Part shown: positions 50,039-59,090 of the stretch, in pieces
How positions within the stretch are numbered: the first letter of the stretch is position 1
How the letters are laid out: the number at the start of each line of letters is the position of its first letter
Source: an uncultured Mycoplasmatota bacterium
Lineage (GTDB): Bacteria; Bacillota_I; Bacilli_A; RF39; UBA660
Direction of reading: 5' to 3'
DNA: 64,000 nt
Assembly: GCA_946403755.1 (NCBI GenBank)
Contig: CAMJBC010000006.1
Coordinates: 1-64,000 of the forward strand
Notes under the pieces: generated by a model
Databases searched by the model: none
What the model was told of the DNA's origin: nothing
What the model saw: the letters and a program-made list of their open reading frames with translations, nothing else
Made by a program: the position numbers and the translations under genes

Positions 50039-50491
50039 ATGCAATATAAAGTAACAACATATTCTGAAGATGAAACAATGGAATTAGCAGAGAACATAGA
50101 ATCAGAAAAATTTCCAAATATGGTTATATGTCTTGAAGGAGATTTAGGTAGTGGAAAAACTGTATTTGCAAAAGCATTTGCAAAATCACTAGGAATAAAA
50201 GATAATATTACTTCTCCAACATTTAACATTATTAAAGAATATGATGGAGCAGAAATGAGATTATTTCATATGGATGTTTATCGTTTTGCTGATATTAAGC
50301 AAGATATAGGTATTCCTGAGTACTTTAATAAAAAAGGAGTATGTATTATTGAATGGGCTGATTTAATAGAGGATATTCTGCCTAAAAATAGATTAGATAT
50401 TAGAATTAAAATTGTTGATGAAAATACAAGACAATTTGTAATTACTCCTAGAGGAAATAAATACGAAGATTTATGCGAAAGAGTTTTATAA
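50039..50491 (+). CDS. tsaE: tRNA threonylcarbamoyladenosine synthesis ATPase TsaE
   Basis: A 150-residue P-loop ATPase needed with TsaB and TsaD for the t6A37 modification of ANN-decoding tRNAs. Seen: Walker A LEGDLGSGKTVFAKAFAKSL (about 32-51), ITSPTFNIIKEYDG (about 58-71), LFHMDVYRFAD (about 76-86) and the Walker B-like GVCIIEWADLIEDILP (about 100-115). Length and motif order match TsaE. In many Firmicutes tsaB and rimI follow; here an LRV-repeat protein does. Confidence 0.95.
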   Translation: MQYKVTTYSEDETMELAENIESEKFPNMVICLEGDLGSGKTVFAKAFAKSLGIKDNITSPTFNIIKEYDGAEMRLFHMDVYRFADIKQDIGIPEYFNKKGVCIIEWADLIEDILPKNRLDIRIKIVDENTRQFVITPRGNKYEDLCERVL

Positions 50492-50502
50492 CTCTTTTTT
50501 TT
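50478..50502 (+). terminator. Rho-independent terminator overlapping the tsaE stop
   Basis: AAAGAGTT (50478-50485) pairs with AACTCTTT (50490-50497), then T-run. Confidence 0.8.
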
Positions 50503-50539
50503 ATGGTAAAATATACTTAGAATAAAATAGGTGAATGCT

Positions 50540-52075
50540 ATGGATAATTTAGAAAGCATATTATTGAATATTAAAAATAAATTAGATAGATTATCTAAAG
50601 ATTCTTTAATTATGTATTTATCTTTAGATTATTGTCCTAGTGATGTAATAAAAGAATATTATAATAAGAATGATAGTGATATTAAATTATGTATTTCTAT
50701 GAATAAAAATACACCACAAGATATATTAAAAGAATTATATGAAGATAAAATAACTAAATATAATGTTATAGAAAATGAAAATTGTCCTAGAGAAATATTA
50801 AATCTTTTAATTTCAACAAATGATAAATTAATTTATTCACATATGATGAATAATAAAAAATGTCCTAAAAAGCTTTTTAGAATGATTAAAGAAGTTAATT
50901 TAGCAAATGAAATATGTCCTAAAGATGTATTATTAAAATATTCATCTAATGCTGATAATTTAACTATGAAAGAAATATCGGATATAGCTAGTAATGTTAA
51001 TATGACTGATGAATTATTAAATATGATTTATAGAAGTAAATTGGGATATACAGCAAGATATTCTTTTGCTAAAAATATTAATTGTAGTGAAGATATATTA
51101 GGTAAAATATATGAAAAGAATAATGCTTTTGATTTAAAATTAGAAATAATTAAAAATCCACATTGTCCACAAACAATTATTATTAATGAATTAAGATCTA
51201 ATAATATAGATGAGTATAGAGCTATAGCTAGTAATATTAATATACCTCAAGGTGTATTAGATAAATTATCTATGATTGAAGATGAAGAATTATTATTTAA
51301 TATAGCTTCCAATAAAAGAAATAAAAATATAGTTTTATTATCTAATAGTATATCTTCTAAAGTAAGAAAAGGTGTACTAGAAAATGAATCTGTAACAATT
51401 GATATTATTCAAAGTATGATAAATGATATAGATGAAGATATTTCTATATGTGCATTATTTAAATATTATAATTATGTTAAAAATAGTTTGGAAACTTTAG
51501 AAGATGATAATCTTGAAAATGAAAGAAGAGAGGAAAGAAAAGAAGAAAATAATAATTATGATTTAGAACTTGAAAGAATAAATGATGTAAATGATAAATT
51601 AAGAGAAGAACAAAATAAAGAAACAATGATTATGATAAAAGATTTACAACAAGTAATATCTCATATTAAAAATCCTGATGAAAACTTTACTATTAGAAGA
51701 TTACATCATACTATTCCAATAAATGAAGATTTCTTATTTGATGTTAATCCAGATGGAAGTAAAGCTATTAAAAAAGAGTTTATTAGTATACTTAAATATT
51801 TTGATTTAAGTAATATAAGTTGTAATAATATGATAGCTACAGATATAGATTTTAGATTTACTAATTTAGATATAGATCCTCAAAAAGTATTTAAGAAAGA
51901 TTTAAGTTATTCTAGATTTGGAGATAATAATATACATAAATTTAGAAGTTTTAATGGAGTTAATATGACTGGATGCGATTTTAGTGAAACTAGATTATCT
52001 GTAGGAACTTCTGAAAAAGAAAATTCAGAAAGATTAAAAGAAGCAGCAAGTGAACAAGGTGCTGATGTTAAATAA
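50540..52075 (+). CDS. LRV-like helical repeat protein with pentapeptide-like C-terminus
   Basis: A 511-residue soluble protein. Its N-terminal 300 residues carry seven or more degenerate repeats of about 25-40 residues with a core N.(N/x)CP..iL..l, for example NKNTPQDILKELYED, NENCPREILNLL, NKKCPKKLFRMIKE, NEICPKDVLLKY, NINCSEDILGKIYEK, NPHCPQTIIINEL and NINIPQGVLDKL. This recalls the leucine-rich repeat variant (LRV). A coiled, charged segment (about 320-380) follows. The C-terminal part (DFRFTNLD, DLSYSRFGDNN, GVNMTGCDFSETRL) looks like a few pentapeptide-type turns. Likely a protein-binding scaffold. AGGTGA decides ATG 50540 over GTG 50531. Function unknown. Confidence 0.7.
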   Translation: MDNLESILLNIKNKLDRLSKDSLIMYLSLDYCPSDVIKEYYNKNDSDIKLCISMNKNTPQDILKELYEDKITKYNVIENENCPREILNLLISTNDKLIYSHMMNNKKCPKKLFRMIKEVNLANEICPKDVLLKYSSNADNLTMKEISDIASNVNMTDELLNMIYRSKLGYTARYSFAKNINCSEDILGKIYEKNNAFDLKLEIIKNPHCPQTIIINELRSNNIDEYRAIASNINIPQGVLDKLSMIEDEELLFNIASNKRNKNIVLLSNSISSKVRKGVLENESVTIDIIQSMINDIDEDISICALFKYYNYVKNSLETLEDDNLENERREERKEENNNYDLELERINDVNDKLREEQNKETMIMIKDLQQVISHIKNPDENFTIRRLHHTIPINEDFLFDVNPDGSKAIKKEFISILKYFDLSNISCNNMIATDIDFRFTNLDIDPQKVFKKDLSYSRFGDNNIHKFRSFNGVNMTGCDFSETRLSVGTSEKENSERLKEAASEQGADVK

Positions 52076-52129
52076 TGTTTAAAATAAATATAAAATGTAG
52101 TAAAATATTTTTAGAATAAGGAGGGAAAT

Positions 52130-54475
52130 ATGAAAGTATTAAGTGATAAAGAATTAAATAATATGAATGCTTATTTTAGAGCACTTAATTATTTATCTTT
52201 AGGACAATTATATTTAAAAGATAATCCATTATTAAAAGAACCTTTAACATTAGAACATGTAAAACCAAATGTAGTAGGACACTGGGGTACAGCTCCTGGA
52301 CAAAATTTTATTTACATGCATCTAAATAGAATAATTAAAAAACATAATTTAGATATGATTTATATATCTGGACCTGGACATGGTGGACAAGCAATGGTTG
52401 CTAATACATATTTAGAAGGTACATATACAGAAACATATCCTAATATTACAGAAGATGAAGAGGGGTTAAAGAAACTATTTAAACAATTTAGTTTTCCAGG
52501 TGGTATTTCTTCACATGTAGCACCTGAAACACCAGGTAGTATAAATGAAGGAGGAGAACTTGGATATTCTCTTGCTCATGCTTTTGGAGCAGTACTTGAT
52601 AATCCATCATTAATTGCTGCTTGTGTAGTAGGTGATGGAGAAGCAGAAACTGGTCCTTTAGCAGCTTCTTGGCATTTAAATAAGATAATTAATCCACTTA
52701 CTGATGGTATTGTACTTCCAATACTTCATTTAAATGGATATAAAATAGCAAACCCAACTATATTTGCTAGAATGCCAAAAGATGAATTAATTAAATTCTT
52801 TGAAGGTTGTGGATATACTCCTTATATGGTAGAAGCAACTTCTATAGATAAATTACAAGAATTAATGGCTAAAACATTAGATAAATGTATAGCTGATATA
52901 AAGGGTATCAAGAGTAAAAAACATTTAAATAAACGTGCTAAATACCCTATGATTATATTCAAAACACCTAAAGGATGGACTGGACCAAAGAAAATAGATG
53001 GTAAGATGGTAGAGGGAAGCTTTAGATCACATCAAGTACCAGTTGTTGTAAATAAAGAACATCCTGAAAACTTACCAATATTAGAAGCATGGTTAAAGAG
53101 TTATCATCCTGAAGAATTATTTGATGAAAATGGAACTATTAAGAAAGAATTAAAAGCTTTAGTACCAAAAGGAAATCAAAGAATGGGTGCTAATCCACAT
53201 GCTAATGGTGGAAAATTATTAAAAGAATTAAATGTTCCAGATTTTAGAGAATATGCAATAGATGTTCCAAGACCAGGATTTGTTGTTAAACAAGATATGA
53301 TGGAACTTGGTAAATTTATTAGAGATATTATTACTTTAAATGAACATAATAAAAACTTTAGAATCTTTGGACCAGATGAGGCATTATCAAATAGATTAAA
53401 TCATATATTTGAATCAACATATAGACAATGGAATGGTATTACTTTACCAACTGATGAATATTTAAATAATTATGGTAGAGTAATTGATTCAGTATTATCT
53501 GAACACTTATGTGAAGGTATGTTAGAAGGATATTTATTAACTGGTAGACATGGTTTCTTCCATAGTTATGAAGCATTTATTAGAGTAGTTGATTCAATGG
53601 CATCTCAACATGCTAAATGGTTAAAAGTATGTCAAGATTTACCTTGGAGAGCTGATATAGCATCATTAAACTATATTTTAACTTCATATGCATGGCAACA
53701 AGATCATAATGGATTTACTCATCAAGACCCAGGATTTATTAATCACTTAGTAACTAAAAAGGCAGATATAACAAGAATATATCTACCATTTGATACAAAT
53801 ACATTAATTAGTTGTTTTGATCATTGTATTAGATCTAAAAATTATATAAATGTTATAATTGCATCTAAACATCCAAGATTACAATGGTTAACAATGGATG
53901 AGGCAATTAAACATTGCACTAAAGGTTTAGGAATATTAAAATTTGCTTCTAATGATGAAGGAAAAGAACCAGACTTAGTAATGGCTTGCGCTGGTGAAAC
54001 TCCAACTATAGAAACTTTAGCAGCAGTTAAGATTTTAAATGAACATTTCCCTAAATTAAAAATAAGAGTAGTTAATGTAGTTGATTTATTTAAATTACAA
54101 AGTAGTGATAACCATCCACATGGTTTAGAAAATGAAGAATTTGATGCATTATTTACTAAGAAAAAACCAGTAATATTTGCATATCATGGATATCCTCATT
54201 TAATACATCAATTATCATATAAGAGAACAAATAAAAATATCCATGTTCATGGATATATAGAAGAGGGTACTATTACTACAACATTTGATATGAAAGTCCA
54301 AAATAAACTTGATAGATATCATTTAGTAATAGATGCATTAAAATATTTACCACAATTAGGTGATAGATCTGCTTCATTAATTGAATGGTGTAAAAACAAA
54401 TTAGTTGAACATAAAGAATACATTCATGAATATGGCGAAGATATGCCTGAGATAAAAAATTGGAAATGGGAATAA
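52130..54475 (+). CDS. xfp: Phosphoketolase (Xfp)
   Basis: A 781-residue thiamine-diphosphate enzyme that splits xylulose 5-phosphate and often fructose 6-phosphate with phosphate to acetyl phosphate. Seen: [20 protein letters not shown] (about 43-62), [20 protein letters not shown] (about 76-95), [20 protein letters not shown] (about 134-153), the ThDP-binding [20 protein letters not shown] (about 166-185), and [17 protein letters not shown] and [16 protein letters not shown] (C-terminal half). Length is at the usual 780-820. It points to a bifid or heterolactic-type energy metabolism. AGGAGG precedes the ATG; single-gene unit. Confidence 0.97.
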   Translation: MKVLSDKELNNMNAYFRALNYLSLGQLYLKDNPLLKEPLTLEHVKPNVVGHWGTAPGQNFIYMHLNRIIKKHNLDMIYISGPGHGGQAMVANTYLEGTYTETYPNITEDEEGLKKLFKQFSFPGGISSHVAPETPGSINEGGELGYSLAHAFGAVLDNPSLIAACVVGDGEAETGPLAASWHLNKIINPLTDGIVLPILHLNGYKIANPTIFARMPKDELIKFFEGCGYTPYMVEATSIDKLQELMAKTLDKCIADIKGIKSKKHLNKRAKYPMIIFKTPKGWTGPKKIDGKMVEGSFRSHQVPVVVNKEHPENLPILEAWLKSYHPEELFDENGTIKKELKALVPKGNQRMGANPHANGGKLLKELNVPDFREYAIDVPRPGFVVKQDMMELGKFIRDIITLNEHNKNFRIFGPDEALSNRLNHIFESTYRQWNGITLPTDEYLNNYGRVIDSVLSEHLCEGMLEGYLLTGRHGFFHSYEAFIRVVDSMASQHAKWLKVCQDLPWRADIASLNYILTSYAWQQDHNGFTHQDPGFINHLVTKKADITRIYLPFDTNTLISCFDHCIRSKNYINVIIASKHPRLQWLTMDEAIKHCTKGLGILKFASNDEGKEPDLVMACAGETPTIETLAAVKILNEHFPKLKIRVVNVVDLFKLQSSDNHPHGLENEEFDALFTKKKPVIFAYHGYPHLIHQLSYKRTNKNIHVHGYIEEGTITTTFDMKVQNKLDRYHLVIDALKYLPQLGDRSASLIEWCKNKLVEHKEYIHEYGEDMPEIKNWKWE

Positions 54476-54500
54476 AAAAGAGTGCTTAGCACTCTTTTTA
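54474..54500. terminator. Bidirectional terminator
   Basis: AAAAAGAGTGC (54475-54485) pairs with GCACTCTTTTT (54489-54499). Between xfp and the convergent gene ending at 54498. Confidence 0.85.
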
Positions 54501-55034
54501 AATGTTATCAATTTCAGTAATTATATAATCATAATCACTCATATCAATAGTTTGACCACAATATGGACATAAACCACTAGCATTGATATCTAAACTATGA
54601 CCACAACTAGGACATCTTCTTACTTCATCTAAATCTTTAGCATCTAATCTTTTAGTAAATGTAATATGATGTTCTAATTCTATTCTATGATCATTAATAC
54701 CTGATTTAAATTCACCATCTTCATCTATAAAGTAATCCATATATCTAGATACTAATAATACTTTAATATTAAGATTATTATCTTCAACTGTATAATTTAC
54801 TATATCAGTTGATTTAACATTCATTTCATCAAATAAACGTATTACTTTATCTTTTTCATAACTTTTAACTAATTCATCAAAATGATTATATACATCTTCA
54901 CTTAAATAATGTTTTACACTAGATAAATCATTTTCCATAATAGCAGATAATATCATTATAAATATATGATCTGCTTTTGTAAGAAATGTTGCTTCAGTAA
55001 AATCATCATCATATTTTCTTATTTCATCTGTCAT
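54498..55034 (-). CDS. Tim44-like domain protein with zinc ribbon (short paralogue)
   Basis: A 178-residue protein with a Tim44-like alpha/beta domain (about 10-135: FLTKADHIFIMILSAIMEND, LSEDVYNHFDELVKSYEKDK, VKVLLVSRYMDYF-type strands) and a C-terminal zinc ribbon, CPSCGHSLDINASGLCPYCG (about 140-159). No signal peptide. It is a paralogue of the secreted protein encoded just upstream on the same strand (2-base gap), lacking its membrane anchor and Asp/Trp repeats. Such proteins are annotated as zinc-ribbon transport proteins; their role is not established. Confidence 0.8.
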   Translation of the reverse strand: MTDEIRKYDDDFTEATFLTKADHIFIMILSAIMENDLSSVKHYLSEDVYNHFDELVKSYEKDKVIRLFDEMNVKSTDIVNYTVEDNNLNIKVLLVSRYMDYFIDEDGEFKSGINDHRIELEHHITFTKRLDAKDLDEVRRCPSCGHSLDINASGLCPYCGQTIDMSDYDYIITEIDNI

Positions 55035-55036
55035 AA

Positions 55037-55921
55037 TTATCTCCTTATTTCTTTCTTAGATAATACCCAATCATGATTTTCAAATACTATAGTACTATTA
55101 CAATATTTACATACATTACTTGCAGTATCATCAAGAGGAGCACCACAAGATGGACAATTTTTAGATTTTTTATTATTTTGAGCATGTAATGTACTAGTAA
55201 ATGTTAAATCATAACTATTATTTAATTTAAATGATTTAGTTCCTCTAATAACTTTATCTTCTTTATCAACTACATAATCAAAGAATGCAACTGTTAATGA
55301 TACTTTTAATGAAATATGATATCCATCAACTTTCATATTAGTAATATCTATATTCTTTTTAACAAAATCTGACATAACATTTTTTTGTTTTTTAGCTTTT
55401 AATGCAACCAATTGTGAATGGTATGTATTATATAATTCATCAGATAATAATTTTCTTAATGCATCATAATCAAATTCACTCCATGCATTTTGTACAGCTA
55501 TAAAATTATTATATGCTTGAGTTAAGAAAACTTCTTTATTGAAATTAGGAATATGTTTTTTAATTTCTTCTTCATCAACAGATTTATTGAAGTTAGAATT
55601 ACCTTGACTTCTCTCAGGTGTATTGTTATTACTTTGCGATAAACTAATTATTATTACAAGTGCTACGATGAATATAAAAAATCCAAAAGCACTTATACCA
55701 CCACCAGAACCTCCACTATAGTGACTACTTGAATCCCAATCATCATCATCCCAATCTGAACTCCAATCAGAGTCCCAGTCTGAATCCCAATCAGAATCCC
55801 ATCCAGAGTCATAATCTGAGTCCCATCCTGAATCTGCTTTTACACTTATAAAGTTAAATGTAAAGAATCCTAATAGTAATACTAATATACTAATTGCTGC
55901 TATTTTCCTTTTCATATTCAT
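55037..55921 (-). CDS. Membrane-anchored Tim44-like domain protein with DSDW repeats and zinc ribbon
   Basis: A 294-residue protein. Signal or anchor at about 7-28, then an Asp/Ser/Trp repeat (SGWDSDYDSGWDSDWDSDWD type, about 30-62), a Gly/Ser linker, a membrane segment (about 74-94), and a Tim44-like domain (about 120-255: VFLTQAYNNFIAVQNAWSEF, YDALRKLLSDELYNTYHSQL) followed by a zinc ribbon (CPSCGAPLDDTASNVCKYC, about 263-281). The repeats lie outside the cell by the simplest topology, with the Tim44 and zinc parts inside. It starts a two-gene unit with the shorter paralogue. GGAG precedes the ATG. Confidence 0.85.
   Translation of the reverse strand: MNMKRKIAAISILVLLLGFFTFNFISVKADSGWDSDYDSGWDSDWDSDWDSDWSSDWDDDDWDSSSHYSGGSGGGISAFGFFIFIVALVIIISLSQSNNNTPERSQGNSNFNKSVDEEEIKKHIPNFNKEVFLTQAYNNFIAVQNAWSEFDYDALRKLLSDELYNTYHSQLVALKAKKQKNVMSDFVKKNIDITNMKVDGYHISLKVSLTVAFFDYVVDKEDKVIRGTKSFKLNNSYDLTFTSTLHAQNNKKSKNCPSCGAPLDDTASNVCKYCNSTIVFENHDWVLSKKEIRR
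55709..55840 (-). repeat. Short tandem repeats encoding Asp-Ser-Asp-Trp
   Basis: A run of about 12-bp units (forward TCCCAATCAGAA and variants), encoding DSDW/DSGW tetrapeptides in the membrane-anchored Tim44-like protein. Such runs are prone to copy-number change. Confidence 0.75.
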
Positions 55922-55978
55922 TCTCCTATTGTTACCATTATAAGTATAGCATATAGAATATATTTTTTAAATAAAATA

Positions 55979-55987
55979 TGTTATAAT
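55979..55987 (+). promoter_or_regulatory. Extended -10 promoter of bofA
   Basis: TGTTATAAT, 24 bases before the ATG at 56012, with AAAGGGTAGG between. Confidence 0.6.
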
Positions 55988-56011
55988 ATTTTTAAGAAAG
56001 GGTAGGTATTT

Positions 56012-56269
56012 ATGGATACACATTTATTATATATACTAGCTATTGCTTTAATAGTAATCTGTCTTGCTAAGTTTGTATTTCATTTAAATGGTAAGAAATT
56101 AGTTGCTCTTATTGTTAACGCAATTATCGGTTTTGTGGTAATTTGGGTAATCAATTGGACTGGTCTAATTCATATTCCATTAAACATTATTACTTCTCTT
56201 GTAGTTGGAATATTTGGATTACCTGGAGTAGTATTACTAGTATTATTAGTATTACTTAAAGTAATATAA
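56012..56269 (+). CDS. BofA-family membrane protein
   Basis: An 85-residue protein with two or three membrane segments, of the pro-sigma-K processing inhibitor BofA family. Seen: KFVFHLNGKKLVALIVNAII (about 20-40) and the C-terminal LVVGIFGLPGVVLLVLLVLL, where G.pGv.lL is the family end. In Bacillus BofA holds the SpoIVFB protease inactive during sporulation. No other sporulation gene is in this window, and BofA homologues also occur in non-sporulating Firmicutes, so another membrane-protease partner is possible. Single gene closed by the terminator at 56271. Confidence 0.88.
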   Translation: MDTHLLYILAIALIVICLAKFVFHLNGKKLVALIVNAIIGFVVIWVINWTGLIHIPLNIITSLVVGIFGLPGVVLLVLLVLLKVI

Positions 56270-56270
56270 A

Positions 56271-56296
56271 AGATTCATCAAATGATGAATTTTTTA
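56271..56296 (+). terminator. Rho-independent terminator
   Basis: ATTCATC (56273-56279) pairs with GATGAAT (56284-56290), then T-run. Confidence 0.85.
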
Positions 56297-56306
56297 ATTA
56301 GGGCTT

Positions 56307-56675
56307 ATGAAAGAAAAAATGAATCAAAAATTATATTCATTATCAAAATCTAAATTTAGAAGTAGTTTTCATTTAAGAAAATATATGATTGATTATATAA
56401 ATGATAAAGGCATGGATAAAATTAAAGAACATGCATATGATTTTATAAGAAGTAAAATAGGGGATGCTAATCCAAAGAATGATGGAAAACAAACTCCTAT
56501 GAAAAATCATCCAGTATTTATAGCCATGCATGCATGTGGGTGTTGTTGTAGAACATGTTTATATAAATGGCATAATATTCCTAAGGGTAGAGTTCTTACT
56601 AATGATGAAATAGATTATTTAGTTAATTTGGTAATGAAATGGATAGAAATAGAATATAAAAGAGTCACTTTATAG
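56307..56675 (+). CDS. DUF4186 family protein
   Basis: A 122-residue soluble protein of the DUF4186 family. Seen: SKFRSSFHLRKYMIDYINDK (15-34), HAYDFIRSKIGDANPKNDGK (about 42-61), QTPMKNHPVFIAMHACGCCCRTC-type centre with clustered Cys (about 62-84) and KWHNIPKGRVLTNDEIDYLV (about 87-106). These blocks follow the family closely. The Cys cluster may bind a metal. The role is unknown. Only a weak TAGGG lies before the ATG. It overlaps the convergent murE by six bases. Confidence 0.92.
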   Translation: MKEKMNQKLYSLSKSKFRSSFHLRKYMIDYINDKGMDKIKEHAYDFIRSKIGDANPKNDGKQTPMKNHPVFIAMHACGCCCRTCLYKWHNIPKGRVLTNDEIDYLVNLVMKWIEIEYKRVTL

Positions 56676-56686
56676 TGACTCTTTAT
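56658..56686. terminator. Bidirectional terminator inside overlapping gene ends
   Basis: AGAGTCACT (56661-56669) pairs with AGTGACTCT (56674-56682). It overlaps the stops of both convergent genes, DUF4186 and murE. Confidence 0.7.
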
Positions 56687-58037
56687 AATTTAATACTTCT
56701 TCAGCATCATCTAGATGTTGTTTTTCTTTACCAATTATTTGATAATTTTCATGACCTTTACCAAGTATCAATAAAATATCATCTTTTTGCATTATATCAA
56801 TAGCATGATGTATAGCTTTTTTTCTATCTAATATTACTTCATAATTATCTTTAGTTTTAACACCTTTTAAAATATCATCCATTATTTTATTTGGATCTTC
56901 TGTTCTAGGATTATCATTAGTAAATATTGTATAGTCAGATAGAGTAGTTGCTATATTACCCATAATAGGTCTTTTTTTAGGATCTCTATCACCACCACAT
57001 CCAATTATTGTAATAGTTCTATTTTTCTTAAGCTCATTATATGCTTTAATAACTTTTTCTTCAGCATCTGGTGTATGAGCATAATCTATAACAGCAAATC
57101 CTTCTTTTACTTTATATACTTCACATCTACCTTTAGGTGCTTTTAATTCATTTGTATGTTTTATAATATCTTCTATACTAAATCCACAATTATTAACAAT
57201 AGATAACATAGTTAAGTAGTTATAAATATTAAACATATTTGTTAAAGGAATAACTACATCATATTCTTTATTATCATATTTAAATTTAAGTTTAGTTTCA
57301 GCAGGATCTATTTCATAATTTAATATTTCATAATCTGCATTGTATCCAAATGATAATACTTTATGACCATCTTTTTTAAAATAGGTATGTTTTTCATCAT
57401 CTTTATTAACTAAAATTACTGCATTATCTTTTAAATGATCTAATATCATTAATTTAGCATTTAAATAGTTTTCCATAGTTTTATGATAATCTAAATGATC
57501 TTCTGTTAGATTAGTAAATCCAATTACATCATAATTAATACCAAATAATCTATCATATGATAATGCTTGTGATGATACTTCCATAACTACATATTTACAT
57601 CCTTTTTCATATGCCTCAGTTAACAATCTATAAACAATTAAAATATCTGGTGTAGTATTATTTAATTCAATAAATTCATCTTTATGATAAAAACCAATTG
57701 TACCAATGTAAGCTGCATCAATACCAAGTGATAATAACATTTGATATATTAAATAACAACTTGTAGTTTTACCATTAGTACCAGTTACTCCAATTATATG
57801 TAATTTATCTAAAATATTACCATATTCTTTTTTTAACAATTCTTTTTCATATTCTTCTGTATTATCTACTTTTATATATGGAATATCTATATCAAGATCT
57901 TTTTCACAAATTATTTCAGAAACTCCATTTTCTATAGCTTTATCTATATAATCATGTCCATCTACTGTAAGACCTTTAATAGCTATAAATGTTTGTCCCT
58001 TTTTAACTTTTCTAGAATCATTTTCATATTTAAACAT
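56670..58037 (-). CDS. murE: UDP-MurNAc-tripeptide synthetase (meso-DAP type MurE)
   Basis: A 455-residue Mur ligase that adds the third stem-peptide residue. Seen: N-terminal DSRKVKKGQTFIAIKGLTVD (about 7-26), the ATP loop GVTGTNGKTTSCYLIYQ (about 83-99), EVSSQALSYDRLFGI (about 154-168), FTNLTEDHLDYHKTMENY (about 174-191), the C-terminal VIDYAHTPDAEEK and FTNDNPRTEDPNKI. DNPR in this last motif is the hallmark of meso-diaminopimelate-adding MurE. GGAG precedes ATG 58037, preferred over the in-frame GTG at 58046. Single gene, ends convergently. Confidence 0.95.
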   Translation of the reverse strand: MFKYENDSRKVKKGQTFIAIKGLTVDGHDYIDKAIENGVSEIICEKDLDIDIPYIKVDNTEEYEKELLKKEYGNILDKLHIIGVTGTNGKTTSCYLIYQMLLSLGIDAAYIGTIGFYHKDEFIELNNTTPDILIVYRLLTEAYEKGCKYVVMEVSSQALSYDRLFGINYDVIGFTNLTEDHLDYHKTMENYLNAKLMILDHLKDNAVILVNKDDEKHTYFKKDGHKVLSFGYNADYEILNYEIDPAETKLKFKYDNKEYDVVIPLTNMFNIYNYLTMLSIVNNCGFSIEDIIKHTNELKAPKGRCEVYKVKEGFAVIDYAHTPDAEEKVIKAYNELKKNRTITIIGCGGDRDPKKRPIMGNIATTLSDYTIFTNDNPRTEDPNKIMDDILKGVKTKDNYEVILDRKKAIHHAIDIMQKDDILLILGKGHENYQIIGKEKQHLDDAEEVLNYKESL

Positions 58038-58114
58038 ATCAATCACTCCAATATAATTATATATTTAATAATTATTAAAATCTATATATTTTTTCCACAA
58101 CAATTCCACATTTA

Positions 58115-58123
58115 TGTTATAAT
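58115..58123 (+). promoter_or_regulatory. Extended -10 promoter of mscL
   Basis: TGTTATAAT, 18 bases before the mscL start, with AGGAGG between. Confidence 0.6.
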
Positions 58124-58141
58124 GTACTTAGGAGGAATATC

Positions 58142-58540
58142 ATGGATAAGAAAGAAAAAGCTAAAGGAGTAATTAAAGAATTTAAAGAGTTTATTTCTAG
58201 AGGAAATGTAATGGATATGGCAGTAGGTGTAATTGTTGGTGCTGCATTTGGAAAAATAGTAACAGCATTAGTAGATTGCATTTTAATGCCAATTGTAGGT
58301 TTAGCTTTAGGTGGGCTTAACTTTTCTTCATTAAGATGGAATATTGCTGGTGACACTATTATTTATTATGGTGCTTTCATTCAAGCAGTAGTTGATTTCT
58401 TAATTGTAGCTGTATGTATATTCTTTGTAGTAAAAGCTATGAATAAATTTAAGAAAAAAGAAGAACCAAAAGAAGAAGCTCCAGCTAAATCTGATGAAGT
58501 TAAATTACTTGAAGAAATTAGAGATTTATTAAAGAAATAA
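58142..58540 (+). CDS. mscL: Large-conductance mechanosensitive channel MscL
   Basis: A 132-residue osmotic safety valve. Seen: KEFKEFISRGNVMDMAVGVI (about 12-31) and VGAAFGKIVTALVDCILMPI (about 33-52), the first transmembrane helix and pore-lining part; a short external loop (LNFSSLRWNIAGDTIIYYG); the second helix (FIQAVVDFLIVAVCIFFVVKAMN, about 80-102, quoted in part); and a charged C-terminal bundle helix (KSDEVKLLEEIRDLLKK). All parts are in place. AGGAGG precedes the ATG. Confidence 0.97.
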   Translation: MDKKEKAKGVIKEFKEFISRGNVMDMAVGVIVGAAFGKIVTALVDCILMPIVGLALGGLNFSSLRWNIAGDTIIYYGAFIQAVVDFLIVAVCIFFVVKAMNKFKKKEEPKEEAPAKSDEVKLLEEIRDLLKK

Positions 58541-58566
58541 AAAACACTTTTAAAAGTGTTTTTTTA
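58539..58566. terminator. Bidirectional terminator
   Basis: AAAACACTTT (58541-58550) pairs with AAAGTGTTTT (58553-58562), between the convergent mscL and HAD genes. Confidence 0.8.
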
Positions 58567-59001
58567 TATATTTTGAATTTTATCTAATGCTTCAATATAT
58601 TTATTTTTAGTAAATCCCATATTAGGAGGACATTGTACACAATGTTCACCTAAATGACCAGGAAAATAAGCATCATCTAATATTAAAAATTTATCTATTT
58701 CATGTTCATGTTCTTTTATATAATCTCTAACTTGTTCAACTCTACCTTTATTATTTATTTCAGTACAACCAAGTATTTTAATATCTTTATCTATTCCAAA
58801 ACTATAAAATAAATCTTTATATTTTGGATACTTTCTCCATGAACTACTAATAACTAAATCAAAGTCAAAATCTAAACATAATTGATTTAAATATTTAATT
58901 GCTTGTTCATTAACAATGTTCTCTTTAAAGTTATCACTTGGTATACTTATAACACCATCATAATCTAAAAAAATAACATTGTGTTTTTTACTAGTAGTCA
59001 T
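58564..59001 (-). CDS. HAD-superfamily phosphatase
   Basis: A 145-residue HAD-fold protein. Seen: motif I VIFLDYDGVISIP (about 9-21, DxDGV), motif II VISSSWRKYPKY (about 50-61) and motif IV KFLILDDAYFPGH (about 105-117). This compact form resembles the HAD domain found in Swiss-army-knife RNA repair proteins, but here it stands alone. The substrate is unknown. ATG 59001 is preceded by AGGTGA; the upstream in-frame ATG (59019) has no such site. Divergent from ligA. Confidence 0.82.
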   Translation of the reverse strand: MTTSKKHNVIFLDYDGVISIPSDNFKENIVNEQAIKYLNQLCLDFDFDLVISSSWRKYPKYKDLFYSFGIDKDIKILGCTEINNKGRVEQVRDYIKEHEHEIDKFLILDDAYFPGHLGEHCVQCPPNMGFTKNKYIEALDKIQNI

Positions 59002-59056
59002 ATAATCACCTACAATCATTTTATCACAAAAAATATAAAAATATAATAATAAATTA

Positions 59057-59065
59057 TGGTATAAT
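59057..59065 (+). promoter_or_regulatory. Extended -10 promoter of the ligA operon
   Basis: TGGTATAAT, 25 bases before ATG 59091, with GCGGAGGG between. Confidence 0.6.
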
Positions 59066-59090
59066 ATTAATATGTAAAGCGGAGGGTATT

